Notes: a model not told the origin generated them from the sequence alone. A DNA stretch of 14,131 nucleotides from Euzebyaceae bacterium (GCA_013698135.1 JACCVM010000266.1:1-14131); one strand, 5' to 3'; counted from the first letter of the stretch, positions 1 through 5,641 are shown. A program made the numbers and translations.

Positions 1-308
1 ACGCCATCGACGGGCCCTACGGCGACTACGGTGACCTCGACGGGTACCGCGAATCGGCGACCCGCGCCAAGCTGCTGGGCATCGACGGCAAGTGGTGCAT
101 CCACCCGTCGCAGGTCGCCGTCGCCAACGAGGTCTTCACGCCCAGCAACGAGCAGTTCGATCTCGCCGAGCGAATGCTGGCGACCTACGGCGAGGCGGTC
201 GCGGCCGGCAAAGGCGCGGCGTCGCTGGACGGCAAGATGATCGACGAGGCGTCACGCAAGATGGCCGAAAAGATCATCGCCCGCGGCAAGGCGGCAGGCC
301 TTGGCTGA
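1..308 (+). CDS. HpcH/HpaI aldolase / CitE-like lyase, probable L-malyl-CoA (beta-methylmalyl-CoA) lyase, C-terminal part
   Basis: The gene enters from the left edge; the open frame begins at base 3 and stops with TGA at 306-308, leaving 101 residues. The visible part starts AIDGPYGDYGDLDGYRES and continues GIDGKWCIHPSQVAVANEVF, then SLDGKMIDEASRKMAEKI. The IDGPxxDxxDxxG, GKWxIHPSQ and GxxSLDGKMID blocks are characteristic of the C-terminal half of malyl-CoA/beta-methylmalyl-CoA lyases and of the related citrate-lyase-beta (CitE/MclA) proteins. Such enzymes cleave or form malyl-CoA thioesters (glyoxylate plus acetyl- or propionyl-CoA) with Mg2+ in the cytosol. The catalytic N-terminal half lies outside the window, so the exact substrate cannot be assigned. 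The next gene begins 36 bp downstream on the same strand and may be co-transcribed. The family call is firm; the malyl-CoA specificity is an inference. Confidence 0.85.
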   Translation, partial: AIDGPYGDYGDLDGYRESATRAKLLGIDGKWCIHPSQVAVANEVFTPSNEQFDLAERMLATYGEAVAAGKGAASLDGKMIDEASRKMAEKIIARGKAAGLG

Positions 309-344
309 CGCCCGCGACCTCGACCGGCTTCGGGGAGGCTGACC

Positions 345-764
345 GTGGCGATCACCGCCGAGCTGTACCAGGTCAGCGGCCGCACGCCCGCGCAGCTGTG
401 GCAGGTGGTCGGTGACCCGTGGCGGCTTGCCGAGTGGACCGACGCCGAGCGTGTGGACCGCGTCGAGCCTGCGCCCGTGGCGGTCGGCACCCGCATCACC
501 ACCTCGCAGGACGGCGGCGAACGGGTCTGGCTGGTGATCACCGTCGAGCCGCGCTTGTTGGAGATGACGGCGAAGACCAACCGGGGCACGCTCGGCGTCG
601 GCATTCGGGTGGTGCGTGATCCCCTCGGGAGTCGTCTGATCATGGCCGCGCAGCTGGCAGCGTCGGGGCTGCGAGCCCAGATGGTGGACGGCCCGGCCCT
701 GCGTCGCAGCCTCGACCGCTGGTGCTCGGCGGCCGTGCGGGTCGCCCGCGCCTCCACCGGGTAA
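345..764 (+). CDS. SRPBCC (START-like / polyketide cyclase fold) protein
   Basis: This 139-residue protein starts at GTG 345, behind a strong Shine-Dalgarno (GGGGAGG near 332-338). The N-terminus runs AELYQVSGRTPAQLWQVVGDP, followed by WRLAEWTDAERVDRVEPAPVAVGTRI: an N-terminal beta strand, then the xxxWxxxxDxxxxxxW block and the xxVGTxx turn typical of the SRPBCC helix-grip fold. The length (about 140 aa) is right for a single-domain member. The C-terminal helix (PALRRSLDRWCSAAVRVAR) fits the long helix that closes the cavity. Members bind hydrophobic ligands or act as cyclases, but no ligand can be named from sequence. It lies 36 bp after the lyase gene and 10 bp before the next gene, so a three-gene transcript is likely. 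Confidence 0.7.
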   Translation: MAITAELYQVSGRTPAQLWQVVGDPWRLAEWTDAERVDRVEPAPVAVGTRITTSQDGGERVWLVITVEPRLLEMTAKTNRGTLGVGIRVVRDPLGSRLIMAAQLAASGLRAQMVDGPALRRSLDRWCSAAVRVARASTG

Positions 765-774
765 CGCCATCTTC

Positions 775-1134
775 ATGGACATCGACAGCAGCGACGCGCA
801 GTACGCCCGCGATCCATCCAGCCTCACCGCAATCCTCGCCGACCTCGAGGCTCAGGGCTACGGCGGCCAGTTCGCGGCTCGGGAAGGCGGCCGGCTGGTG
901 TGCTTCACCTGCTCCACCGAGCACGACGCGGCGACCACCGCGATGACCGCCCTGCGTCGTACCGAGGGCGCGTCCGACCCCGACGACATGCTGGCGATCG
1001 TCGCCCTGACCTGCCCGTCCTGCCAGGCCAAGGGCACCGCGGTGCTCAACTACGGCCCCGAGGCCCCGATGGCGGACGCCGAGATGCTGCGCGCCCTGGA
1101 AGATGACCGGGGGGGCACCGGCATGCTCGATTAG
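775..1134 (+). CDS. Small two-CxxC (zinc-ribbon-like) actinobacterial protein
   Basis: The 119-residue protein starts at ATG 775. Two CxxC knuckles are visible, CFTC at residues 43-46 and CPSC at 80-83, separated by an Ala-rich helix and the segment ALRRTEGASDPDDMLAIVALT. This arrangement matches a small actinobacterial family that is often annotated as hypothetical or, misleadingly, as a phosphoribosylpyrophosphate-synthetase-like protein; it carries no PRPP-synthase motif. The four cysteines would coordinate one zinc ion. No membrane segment or signal peptide is visible. It sits 10 bp after the SRPBCC gene and has no clear Shine-Dalgarno, so it is probably read from the same transcript. Function unknown. 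Confidence 0.75.
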   Translation: MDIDSSDAQYARDPSSLTAILADLEAQGYGGQFAAREGGRLVCFTCSTEHDAATTAMTALRRTEGASDPDDMLAIVALTCPSCQAKGTAVLNYGPEAPMADAEMLRALEDDRGGTGMLD

Positions 1135-1167
1135 GGACGATCTGGGGCGAGCAACTAGATGGCTCGG

Positions 1168-1224
1168 GGCGAGCAGCCGTTCAGGAGGCGAGCAGCCGTT
1201 CAGGAGGCGAGCAGCTCGTTCAGG
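1168..1224. repeat. 19-bp tandem repeat in the gap between convergent genes
   Basis: The unit ggcgagcagccgttcagga occurs twice exactly (1168-1186, 1187-1205). A third copy, from 1206, has one inserted T. Degenerate units flank them: ggcgag plus cactcgttg at 1225-1240, and ggggcgagcaac at 1144-1155. The array occupies most of the 85-bp intergenic space and runs into the last codons of the MscS-type gene, whose stop lies at 1220-1222. It looks like recent slippage. I see no classical hairpin plus T-tract terminator here. Confidence 0.85.
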
Positions 1225-1966
1225 GGCGAGGCACTCGTTGCGTTGCCGCGGTGCCCGCACGCTGGCGGATGACGACCGTATCGCGCAGGAACCGCGTGTT
1301 GGGCACCTCGGCCTCCGTGCCGTCCTGCGCTAGGCGAACGCTGGCGTGGCCCAGCGCCACGACCGTGCCATCGCGTCCGTCAACCTCGACGATGTCACCC
1401 ACCGCGATGATGGCGGCCACGTGGCGGCCGGCCACGATCGCGCCAATAAGGTCACGGGTTCCCAGGCCCAAGGCCAGCGCCAACGCCACCATCAGCCCGC
1501 CGAAGACGATGAGGACCAGGCGCTGCACGAACCCTGTCTCGATGCCCAACTGGTCGGCGGCGAGCAGGACGGCCAGTCCGATCACCAACCAGTACGTCAA
1601 CGGCGCGACGATGTCGGCGAAGCCGCCGCCGCCGACCCGCGAGAGACCACTGTGCACCAGGCTGCGCAGCGCCGGTGCCACGGCGATACCCAGGACCACG
1701 AGCAGCACCGCGGTCACCACGTTGGGCAGGGCGAACAGCAGCCGTACCGCGGCGGTGTCGCCGGTCAGCCGTCCGATCAAGGTCAGCACGAACACCAGAA
1801 GCAGCACCCAGACCGTGGCGCGCGACAGCTGCCTCGCGCGTGCCTCGTCGCCCAGCACGCGCACCGCCACGAACCGGACGAGCACGCCGACGACGGCGGT
1901 CACCAGCAGCGCCATGACGGCGTAGGCGATCAGGACGAACACGGGCTGGGCGGTGTCTGCGAGCAC
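1220..1966 (-). CDS. Short MscS-type mechanosensitive channel protein
   Basis: The 248-residue protein starts at GTG 1966. Five hydrophobic segments are visible, roughly residues 7-33, 50-70, 75-97, 122-140 and 146-168. The last, GGLMVALALALGLGTRDLIG, has the small-residue Ala/Gly pattern and following turn of an MscS pore-lining TM3. A beta domain follows at residues 189-235 (VGDIVEVDGRDGTVVALG, then TEAEVPNTRFL), matching the MscS IGDxVEVxGxxGxVxxIxxxxT/SxxxxxDGxxxxIPN block. The C-terminal alpha/beta vestibule of classical MscS is absent. This fits the shorter MscS-like branch with extra N-terminal helices. It is the third gene of the sigma/anti-sigma operon, starting 6 bp after the anti-sigma stop, which suggests it belongs to the same stress response. 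Pressure gating is known for the family but not shown here. Confidence 0.85.
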   Translation of the reverse strand: MLADTAQPVFVLIAYAVMALLVTAVVGVLVRFVAVRVLGDEARARQLSRATVWVLLLVFVLTLIGRLTGDTAAVRLLFALPNVVTAVLLVVLGIAVAPALRSLVHSGLSRVGGGGFADIVAPLTYWLVIGLAVLLAADQLGIETGFVQRLVLIVFGGLMVALALALGLGTRDLIGAIVAGRHVAAIIAVGDIVEVDGRDGTVVALGHASVRLAQDGTEAEVPNTRFLRDTVVIRQRAGTAATQRVPRP

Positions 1967-1972
1967 CTGGCC

Positions 1973-2314
1973 TCACTCATCCCTTCTGTGCCGGAGCACA
2001 AGGTAGTCGACGGCGGCGGAGGCGACGCGTGCGCCGGCGTCGACCAAGGCGGCGGCCAACGCCGCCGCTGTGCGTTCGATCCGAATGCGTCCCGCGGCCC
2101 GTTCGGACACGGCCACGGGCGCGGCTGGACCGGCGTGACGCAGCACCAGGCCCACCGCATCGCTGCCGGCTACCGCGGCAACCACCGCCTGGCACGCCGG
2201 ACAGGTCGCCACGTGGGCCGGCATCTCGACGTCGTCGACCGGCTCGCCGTCGGCGGCCCAGGCGGCGACGTCCGCAGGCGACAGGTCCAGCGGACAGCGT
2301 GCGGCCTGGCTCAC
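1973..2314 (-). CDS. Zinc-binding anti-sigma factor (ZAS/zf-HC2-like), apparently soluble
   Basis: The 113-residue protein starts with GTG at 2314-2312, which overlaps the TGA of the sigma gene (2313-2311) as GTGA, so translation is probably coupled. The signature is H34-x3-C38-x2-C41 in EMPAHVATCPACQAVV, the HxxxCxxC motif of ZAS-type anti-sigma factors. Cys7 is a possible fourth ligand. The following helices (AAGRIRIERTAAALAAALVDA and on) are amphipathic. No convincing membrane segment is visible, unlike the many anti-sigma factors that span the membrane. It probably binds and holds the adjacent ECF sigma factor, and the zinc site could make release redox-sensitive (as in RsrA; inference). 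The MscS-type gene starts 6 bp downstream. Confidence 0.8.
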   Translation of the reverse strand: MSQAARCPLDLSPADVAAWAADGEPVDDVEMPAHVATCPACQAVVAAVAGSDAVGLVLRHAGPAAPVAVSERAAGRIRIERTAAALAAALVDAGARVASAAVDYLVLRHRRDE

Positions 2315-2922
2315 GGCACGTCCTTGGTCGGGGTGTCCTCATTCGGGGTGTTCTCGGTCGGGGTGTCCTGGTCGTAGCGTGCCAGCGCCGCGGTCAGCTC
2401 GGCCCGCGCGCGGAACAGCCGGCCCTTCACCGCCGCCAAGGTGAGCCCCAGCACCTCGGCAAGCTCGTCGTAGGACAGACCCTCCACCTCGCGCAGCACC
2501 CAGCAAGCCCGCTGCTGGGGCGCAAGAGCGGCCAGCGCGGCGATAGCCACGGCCAAACGCTCCCGCTGTACCACCCGGCCGGCCGGGTCCAGATCCGGCC
2601 CGGGCGGCTCCGGGAGCTCGGCCATGACGACATCCGTTCGCCGGCCCGCCCGTTTCAGCGCGGTGTTCGTGGTGATGCGGTACAGCCAGGTCGAGAAGGC
2701 GGCGTCGGACCGGAACCGGCCCAGCGACCGCCAGGCGCGGACCAGCGACTCTTGGGCGATGTCCTCCGCCTCGGCTGGGTTCAGGCAGATGCGCAGCGCC
2801 ACGCGGTAAGCGGTGTCGCGATGGCGGCGCAGCAGCTCGTCGAGCGCCACCCCGTCGCCGCGGTCGCGGGCACGCACGACGAGCTCTGCGTCGCTGATCT
2901 GCTCCAGGTGTGCGGCGACCAC
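2311..2922 (-). CDS. ECF-type RNA polymerase sigma factor
   Basis: From GTG 2922 the product is 203 residues, a normal ECF length. Region 2 spans about residues 27-95, with the core-binding block AEAEDIAQESLVRAWRSL (50-67) and the -10 recognition segment FSTWLYRITTNTALKRAGRR. Region 4 spans about 125-180, with LAPQQRACWVLREVEGLSYD and AEVLGLTLAAVKGRLFRARAEL forming the helix-turn-helix for the -35 element. No regulatory extension is present beyond an acidic Thr/Pro tail made of 5-aa repeats. The open frame continues upstream to 3342, but that extension is antisense to mobA and has no family similarity. GTG 2922 follows AGGAG by only 3 nt, so the start carries some uncertainty. It is first in the sigma/anti-sigma/MscS operon and divergent from mobA. 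Confidence 0.9.
   Translation of the reverse strand: MVAAHLEQISDAELVVRARDRGDGVALDELLRRHRDTAYRVALRICLNPAEAEDIAQESLVRAWRSLGRFRSDAAFSTWLYRITTNTALKRAGRRTDVVMAELPEPPGPDLDPAGRVVQRERLAVAIAALAALAPQQRACWVLREVEGLSYDELAEVLGLTLAAVKGRLFRARAELTAALARYDQDTPTENTPNEDTPTKDVP
2328..2372 (-). repeat. 15-bp in-frame tandem repeat encoding the sigma factor tail
   Basis: Three near-identical 15-bp units lie at 2328-2342, 2343-2357 and 2358-2372 (plus-strand form tcggggtgtcctggt and variants). They encode DTPTE, NTPNE and DTPTK near the C-terminus of the sigma factor. Because the unit is a multiple of three, copy-number change would alter tail length without a frameshift. Confidence 0.85.
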
Positions 2923-2933
2923 GGGCTCCTGAG

Positions 2934-2961
2934 GGGAGGACGAGTTGCAACTTCTACTCCC
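2934..2961. promoter_or_regulatory. 28-bp imperfect dyad between sigma gene and mobA, candidate operator or mRNA hairpin
   Basis: Two 14-nt half-sites meet at 2947/2948 and match at 11 of 14 paired positions. The core AGTTGCAACT (2943-2952) and the outer arms GGGAG (2934-2938) and CTCCC (2957-2961) are perfectly paired. The dyad lies 12-39 bp upstream of the sigma GTG and about 65 bp upstream of mobA. As DNA it could be an operator; as RNA it would fold just before the AGGAG of the sigma message. Which applies cannot be told from sequence. Confidence 0.5.
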
Positions 2962-3012
2962 GCGAGGAACCGAGCGGGGTGAACAGCTGCGGCGATGGGC
3001 TTCGTGGCCGCG

Positions 3013-3018
3013 TACTGT
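3013..3018 (+). promoter_or_regulatory. -10 hexamer TACTGT for mobA (likely leaderless transcript)
   Basis: TACTGT fits TANNNT and ends 7 nt before the mobA GTG at 3026. No Shine-Dalgarno is visible upstream of that GTG. The spacing places the transcription start at or next to the start codon. No good -35 box is seen. Confidence 0.5.
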
Positions 3019-3025
3019 CTGCGCC

Positions 3026-3634
3026 GTGCCCGCCCGCCCACCACCGCCGCCGCTGACCGGGCTGGTCCTGGCCGGGGGGGCGAGCCTGCGCATGGGCGGC
3101 GACAAGGCCTTGCTGATGGTCGACGGCCAGCCGCTGGTGCAGCGCGCTGTGGACCTGCTCGGCGGGATCTGTGACGAGGTGCTGATCGCCAGCGGGGACG
3201 GTCGCCGCCTGGCGGTCGCGGGAGCGCAGCAGGTTGCCGATGCCGTACCCGACGGCGGTCCTGTGGCGGGCATCCTCGCCGGGCTGCAGGCGTCGCGTAC
3301 CCCGCTGGTGGCCGTGGTGGCGGTCGACATGCCCTTCGCCAACGCGGCGGTACTGGCCCTGCTCGCAGACCTGGCGGCGACCGGAGACCATCGCGTGGTC
3401 GCCCCGGTCGCCGACGGGCGGCTGCAACCCCTGCACGCGGTGTGGGCAGTTCACAGCGCCCCGATCCTGCAGCGCAGCCTTCGGCAAGGACAGCGGTCGG
3501 TGACCGCCGCGGCCAGGGTAGTGGGAGTCCACCTTGTTCCGGAGCGGATATGGCGACCTGCGGATCCCACGGGCCGGTTCGCGCAGAATCTCAACCACCC
3601 AGGCGACGTACCTCGACCAGGCGGCGCGCGGTGA
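3026..3634 (+). CDS. mobA: Molybdenum cofactor guanylyltransferase
   Basis: The 202-residue protein starts at GTG 3026. The N-terminal nucleotide-binding signature LAGGASLRMGGDKA (residues 15-28) matches LAGGxSxRMGxDKA of MobA-type nucleotidyltransferases. VPDGGPVAGILAGL (74-87) and VAVDMPF (98-104, Asp101 as Mg2+ ligand) follow. The C-terminal FAQNLNHPGDV resembles the FxNxNTPxD motif near the end of MobA. The enzyme would transfer GMP from GTP to Mo-molybdopterin, giving the bis-MGD cofactor of molybdoenzymes such as nitrate reductase or formate dehydrogenase. No other moa/mob genes are in the window. The frame remains open upstream to 2945, but that extension crosses the putative promoter and lacks family similarity. 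The last 44 bp overlap the end of the convergent gene at 3591-3827. MobA-like relatives (e.g. CTP-specific MocA) cannot be fully excluded. Confidence 0.88.
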   Translation: MPARPPPPPLTGLVLAGGASLRMGGDKALLMVDGQPLVQRAVDLLGGICDEVLIASGDGRRLAVAGAQQVADAVPDGGPVAGILAGLQASRTPLVAVVAVDMPFANAAVLALLADLAATGDHRVVAPVADGRLQPLHAVWAVHSAPILQRSLRQGQRSVTAAARVVGVHLVPERIWRPADPTGRFAQNLNHPGDVPRPGGAR

Positions 3635-3827
3635 TCACGGCGGCGGCCGCGGCGACCGCGCGGAGGTCCGGTGCTCCGCTGAGCCGCAGCAGGGCCGCGG
3701 CCACCCACAGATCCAATCCGAACATCAGGCCGGCACGCCAGCGCCCGCCGGTCATCCCGGCCAAGGCCACCGCGAGCAGGCCCGCGGCGGTGCAGGCCAA
3801 CGCCAGCGCGTCGGTCACGGCGGTCAC
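3591..3827 (-). CDS. Small (78 aa) hydrophobic membrane protein
   Basis: The protein starts with GTG at 3827-3825, overlapping the TGA of the upstream DUF1622-type gene (3826-3824) as GTGA, so the two are probably translated together. Two or three hydrophobic segments are visible: ALALACTAAGLLAVALAG (about residues 7-24), AGLMFGLDLWVAAALL (32-47) and an Ala-rich stretch at 56-66. The C-terminus is basic (ARRLVEVRRLGG), which suggests it faces the cytoplasm. I do not recognise the family. Its coupling to the DUF1622-type gene suggests a small partner subunit (inference). Its 3' end overlaps mobA antisense by 44 bp. Confidence 0.65.
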   Translation of the reverse strand: MTAVTDALALACTAAGLLAVALAGMTGGRWRAGLMFGLDLWVAAALLRLSGAPDLRAVAAAAAVITARRLVEVRRLGG

Positions 3828-4195
3828 GTCGCCGACGAATCACGTTCGAGTTCGGCTCGCTGCTCGGCGATCTCACGAGCCAGGAAGAAGTTCAGGGCCG
3901 TCCGGATCGCTGCCACTGCCGCCAGCTGGCCGATCTCGACGAAGGTCGGGGCGATGGCGGTCCGCAAGATGTCGCCCGCCAGCTGGAACTCCAGGCCCAG
4001 GGCCAGGTAGCGGCCGAGTTCCAGCCGCAGCGGCACGAAGGCGCCAGCCGACCGGGTGCGCACCGCCACGGCGACGAAGCGGACAAAGCCGATCGACGCT
4101 CCCGCGAAGATGACGATGGCGCCGGCGGCCTCGACGAGGCGCACCAGCACGTCGACGATCGCGCGCACCGTCGCCTCGCTGAAGAAGCCCTCCAC
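3824..4195 (-). CDS. DUF1622-family integral membrane protein
   Basis: From GTG 4195 the product is 123 residues. A first membrane helix carries AGAIVIFAGASIGFVRFVAVAV. The conserved block FVPLRLELGRYLALGLEFQL then runs into AGDILRTAIAPTFVEIGQLA and a last helix AVAAIRTALNFFLAREI. The RxxLGRxLxLGLExQLAxDIL core and the RTxLNxxLxxEI end are the recognisable DUF1622 features. The role of the family is unknown. I chose GTG 4195 because TAGCGT ends exactly 7 nt upstream, the same leaderless geometry as at mobA. The frame extends to ATG 4249 without a usable Shine-Dalgarno, and that extension (MPFSCVLPLHYL...) is encoded by a dispersed repeat. It overlaps the next gene by 4 bp. Confidence 0.78.
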   Translation of the reverse strand: MEGFFSEATVRAIVDVLVRLVEAAGAIVIFAGASIGFVRFVAVAVRTRSAGAFVPLRLELGRYLALGLEFQLAGDILRTAIAPTFVEIGQLAAVAAIRTALNFFLAREIAEQRAELERDSSAT

Positions 4196-4202
4196 CGCGG
4201 AC

Positions 4203-4208
4203 ACGCTA
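4203..4208 (-). promoter_or_regulatory. -10 hexamer TAGCGT for the DUF1622-type gene
   Basis: TAGCGT (minus strand) is followed by 7 nt (GTCCGCG) and then GTG 4195. It matches TANNNT and the leaderless spacing seen at mobA. No clear -35 is visible. The hexamer lies just beyond a degenerate copy of the dispersed palindromic repeat. Confidence 0.4.
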
Positions 4209-4214
4209 ACGCCC

Positions 4215-4240
4215 AAGTAGTGAAGCGGTAGGACACAAGA
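4215..4240 (-). repeat. REP-like dispersed repeat, copy A (degenerate)
   Basis: Read on the minus strand this copy has TCTTGTGTCCTACCGCTTC followed by ACTACTT. It shares the long 5' half with copy D (10927-10959), but its 3' half (the AGGAC arm) is lost, so it cannot form the full stem. It lies between the divergent DUF1622-type gene and the gene at 4288. Confidence 0.7.
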
Positions 4241-4287
4241 GAATGGCATCCTGTCGGCTGGCTTGGCGCCGCCGACCCGGGGGAACC

Positions 4288-4824
4288 ATGCGAACGTTGT
4301 TCAGCATCGCCGTGATCGTCACCGTGCTGGCGACCGCGCTGCTGACCGTGGACGGCTGGTACCCGTTGGTCGCCGGCGCCCCGAGCCGGCCGGTGCCGAC
4401 CGCAACCGCGCGGGCGTTGCTCGACCGGGCGGCCACTCACGCGCTGGCGGGCAGGATCGACGAGCTGTGCGCCATGGGGGACTCCGCCCGTTCCTGCCAG
4501 CAGTCCGTCGCGGACCTCGGGGCTCGGCGTGGCATCCCGCGCCAGCCGCCTCGCGTGCTCGCCACCGAGATCATCCTGCCCAACACCGACAACGGTGGAG
4601 GGACCGTGCTCGTGGTGGGCGGAAGGCGGCGCGACGGGACGCGGTATCGCACCGACTTCTTCGTCCACGACGCCGGCGTGTACGGCTTCAAGCCCGCCGA
4701 TCCGGTGTGGTGGTCCGGTGATCGGGTGCCCAGCCCTACGGGTTCTCGGGCGATCCCCAAGGGCGCCGTCGGTCGCCCGAGCCCTTCGGCGCCCGCTCCA
4801 CGCAGGAGCGAACGGCGAGGGTGA
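4288..4824 (+). CDS. Secreted or membrane-anchored hypothetical protein
   Basis: The 178-residue protein starts at ATG 4288 behind GGGGGA (4279-4284). A single N-terminal hydrophobic segment, RTLFSIAVIVTVLATALL (about residues 2-19), is followed by TVDGWYPLVAG, consistent with a signal peptide or signal anchor. The exported domain has a helical region with two cysteines 8 residues apart (ELCAMGDSARSC), which could form a disulfide. A beta-rich part follows (TEIILPNT, TVLVVGGRRRDGTRYRTDFFVHDAGVYGFKPADPVWW, here split by eye into strands), then a Pro/Ser/Arg-rich disordered tail. The strand pattern is reminiscent of NTF2-like or lipoprotein accessory domains, but I do not recognise the family. 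An earlier in-frame ATG at 4243 lacks a Shine-Dalgarno. It is convergent with the gene at 4861-5592. Confidence 0.65.
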   Translation: MRTLFSIAVIVTVLATALLTVDGWYPLVAGAPSRPVPTATARALLDRAATHALAGRIDELCAMGDSARSCQQSVADLGARRGIPRQPPRVLATEIILPNTDNGGGTVLVVGGRRRDGTRYRTDFFVHDAGVYGFKPADPVWWSGDRVPSPTGSRAIPKGAVGRPSPSAPAPRRSERRG

Positions 4825-4831
4825 CGGCGTC

Positions 4832-4872
4832 AGGACGCGTTTTGGAGTCCTCCCGCTTCGCTACGTGAGGAC
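4832..4872. terminator. Overlapping hairpins between convergent genes, possible terminator
   Basis: GTCCT at 4847-4851 can pair with AGGAC at 4832-4836, upstream. The extended GTCCTC (4847-4852) can instead pair with GAGGAC (4867-4872), downstream. The two structures exclude each other. The region lies between the stop of the gene ending at 4824 and the 3' end of the minus-strand gene. The stems are short and only a TTTT run (in the first loop) is present, so terminator activity is a weak inference. Confidence 0.3.
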
Positions 4873-4873
4873 A
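4846..4873 (+). repeat. REP-like dispersed repeat, copy B
   Basis: This 28-bp copy differs from copy C (8251-8278) at two positions. It has a perfect 6-bp stem, GTCCTC/GAGGAC. On the minus strand the loop holds GCGAAGC, a heptamer known to form an unusually stable mini-hairpin in single-stranded DNA. The TAG stop codon of the minus-strand gene (4861-4863) lies inside the element, so the last residues of that protein (VYVLT) come from the repeat. Confidence 0.8.
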
Positions 4874-5592
4874 TACACCGGAAACGGCAACGGCTTGCGC
4901 GCATGCGCGCGATGCTCATCGAGGTAGGCGGCCAGCTCGTCATACACCGCGTCGCTGGTCATCGCCCGCAGCTCGGCGGCCATGCTGACGTACACGGGAT
5001 CAACACCGACGTGCGCCAGCGGTGAGTCGGTGCACCACCAGCCGAAGTCGGAGCCGCCCGGCCCCCAGGCGCCGCGGTCGTAGGAGGTGATGGTGGTCGT
5101 CACCAGTGGCTCCCCGTCGTCGGCGACGCCCTCGCTGATCTCGCGGCGAAGGGGCACGATCCAGCAGACCTCGGGCTTGTAGGTCATGTAGTGCTCGCCG
5201 CGCGCGAGTGCGTACTGGTGCAGGGCGCAACCCGGTCCGGCGTGCCACTCCCCCCGGTTGAGAAAGATGCAGCCGCCGTCCTTGACCCGGGTGCGGTACT
5301 CGCCGCCGGGCACTGCGGCCGTGACCCCGCGACGAGCGGCATCGGCGTAGTACTGCATGTGCTCGCTGCCCAGCACGTCCACCATCGCCTCGACGCGCTC
5401 GCGGTCCTCGGCGTCGACGTAGTGCGCCCCCAAGCTGCAGCAACCCATCACGGCGGACGGCTCGGCCGCGATGCTGGGACAGCCCCGCCCGTAGATGCAG
5501 GTGTAGGCCGACAGCAGGAAGGTGATGTCGAACGTGTAGCGGTCGTGCGGATCGTCCGGGTCTGTCACGGAAAGCCACTCGCGTTCGAGCAT
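4861..5592 (-). CDS. Cysteine-rich cytosolic protein (YkgJ/DUF3109-like, putative metal or Fe-S binding)
   Basis: From ATG 5592 the protein has 243 residues. It carries conserved-looking cysteine clusters: C32-x5-C38 in TCIYGRGC, C51-C52 in MGCCSLGAHY, then GGCIFLNR, GPGCALHQYAL, KPEVCWIVPLRRE and FGWWCTD. CxxxxxC, GCCxxGAHF, CxFL, GCxLHxxAL and KPxxCWxxPLRRE form the signature of an actinobacterial hypothetical family resembling the YkgJ/DUF3109 zinc or Fe-S proteins. No signal peptide or membrane segment is visible. Function is unknown; metal binding is inferred from the cysteines. The frame extends to 5643, but ATG 5592 is preceded by TACGCT and 6 nt, the leaderless arrangement, and upstream residues overlap the divergent LysM gene. 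The last residues and the TAG stop come from repeat B, so the C-terminus may have been altered. Confidence 0.75.
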   Translation of the reverse strand: MLEREWLSVTDPDDPHDRYTFDITFLLSAYTCIYGRGCPSIAAEPSAVMGCCSLGAHYVDAEDRERVEAMVDVLGSEHMQYYADAARRGVTAAVPGGEYRTRVKDGGCIFLNRGEWHAGPGCALHQYALARGEHYMTYKPEVCWIVPLRREISEGVADDGEPLVTTTITSYDRGAWGPGGSDFGWWCTDSPLAHVGVDPVYVSMAAELRAMTSDAVYDELAAYLDEHRAHARKPLPFPVYVLT

Positions 5593-5598
5593 GTGGCC

Positions 5599-5604
5599 AG
5601 CGTA
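5599..5604 (-). promoter_or_regulatory. -10 hexamer TACGCT for the cysteine-rich gene
   Basis: TACGCT on the minus strand lies 6 nt before ATG 5592, with no Shine-Dalgarno. It is part of a 49-bp divergent promoter region that also holds a 7-bp direct repeat, GGCGCTC twice (5605-5618), which could be a regulator site (inference). Confidence 0.45.
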
Positions 5605-5627
5605 GGCGCTCGGCGCTCGCTGCGTGG

Positions 5628-5635
5628 AATACTGC
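5628..5635 (+). promoter_or_regulatory. Probable -10 region AATACTGC for the LysM gene
   Basis: The AT-richest stretch of the divergent region reads AATACTGC. AATACT ends 8 nt, and TACTGC 6 nt, before ATG 5642. Neither fits TANNNT perfectly. No Shine-Dalgarno precedes the ATG, so a leaderless message is likely. Confidence 0.35.
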
Positions 5636-5641
5636 TCGCCC

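Noticed and set aside
1168..1224. 19-bp tandem repeat as a CRISPR array or plasmid iterons
   Set aside because: Units are directly adjacent without spacers, there are only about three copies, and no cas or rep gene is nearby.
1346..2377. Long plus-strand open frame (343 codons) opposite the MscS and anti-sigma genes
   Set aside because: The product is His/Gln/Arg/Asp-rich with no domain pattern. It is the antisense shadow expected in high-GC DNA opposite strongly supported genes.
2923..3342. N-terminal extension of the sigma factor frame up to 3342
   Set aside because: It would overlap mobA antisense and give a sigma factor about 140 residues too long without family similarity.
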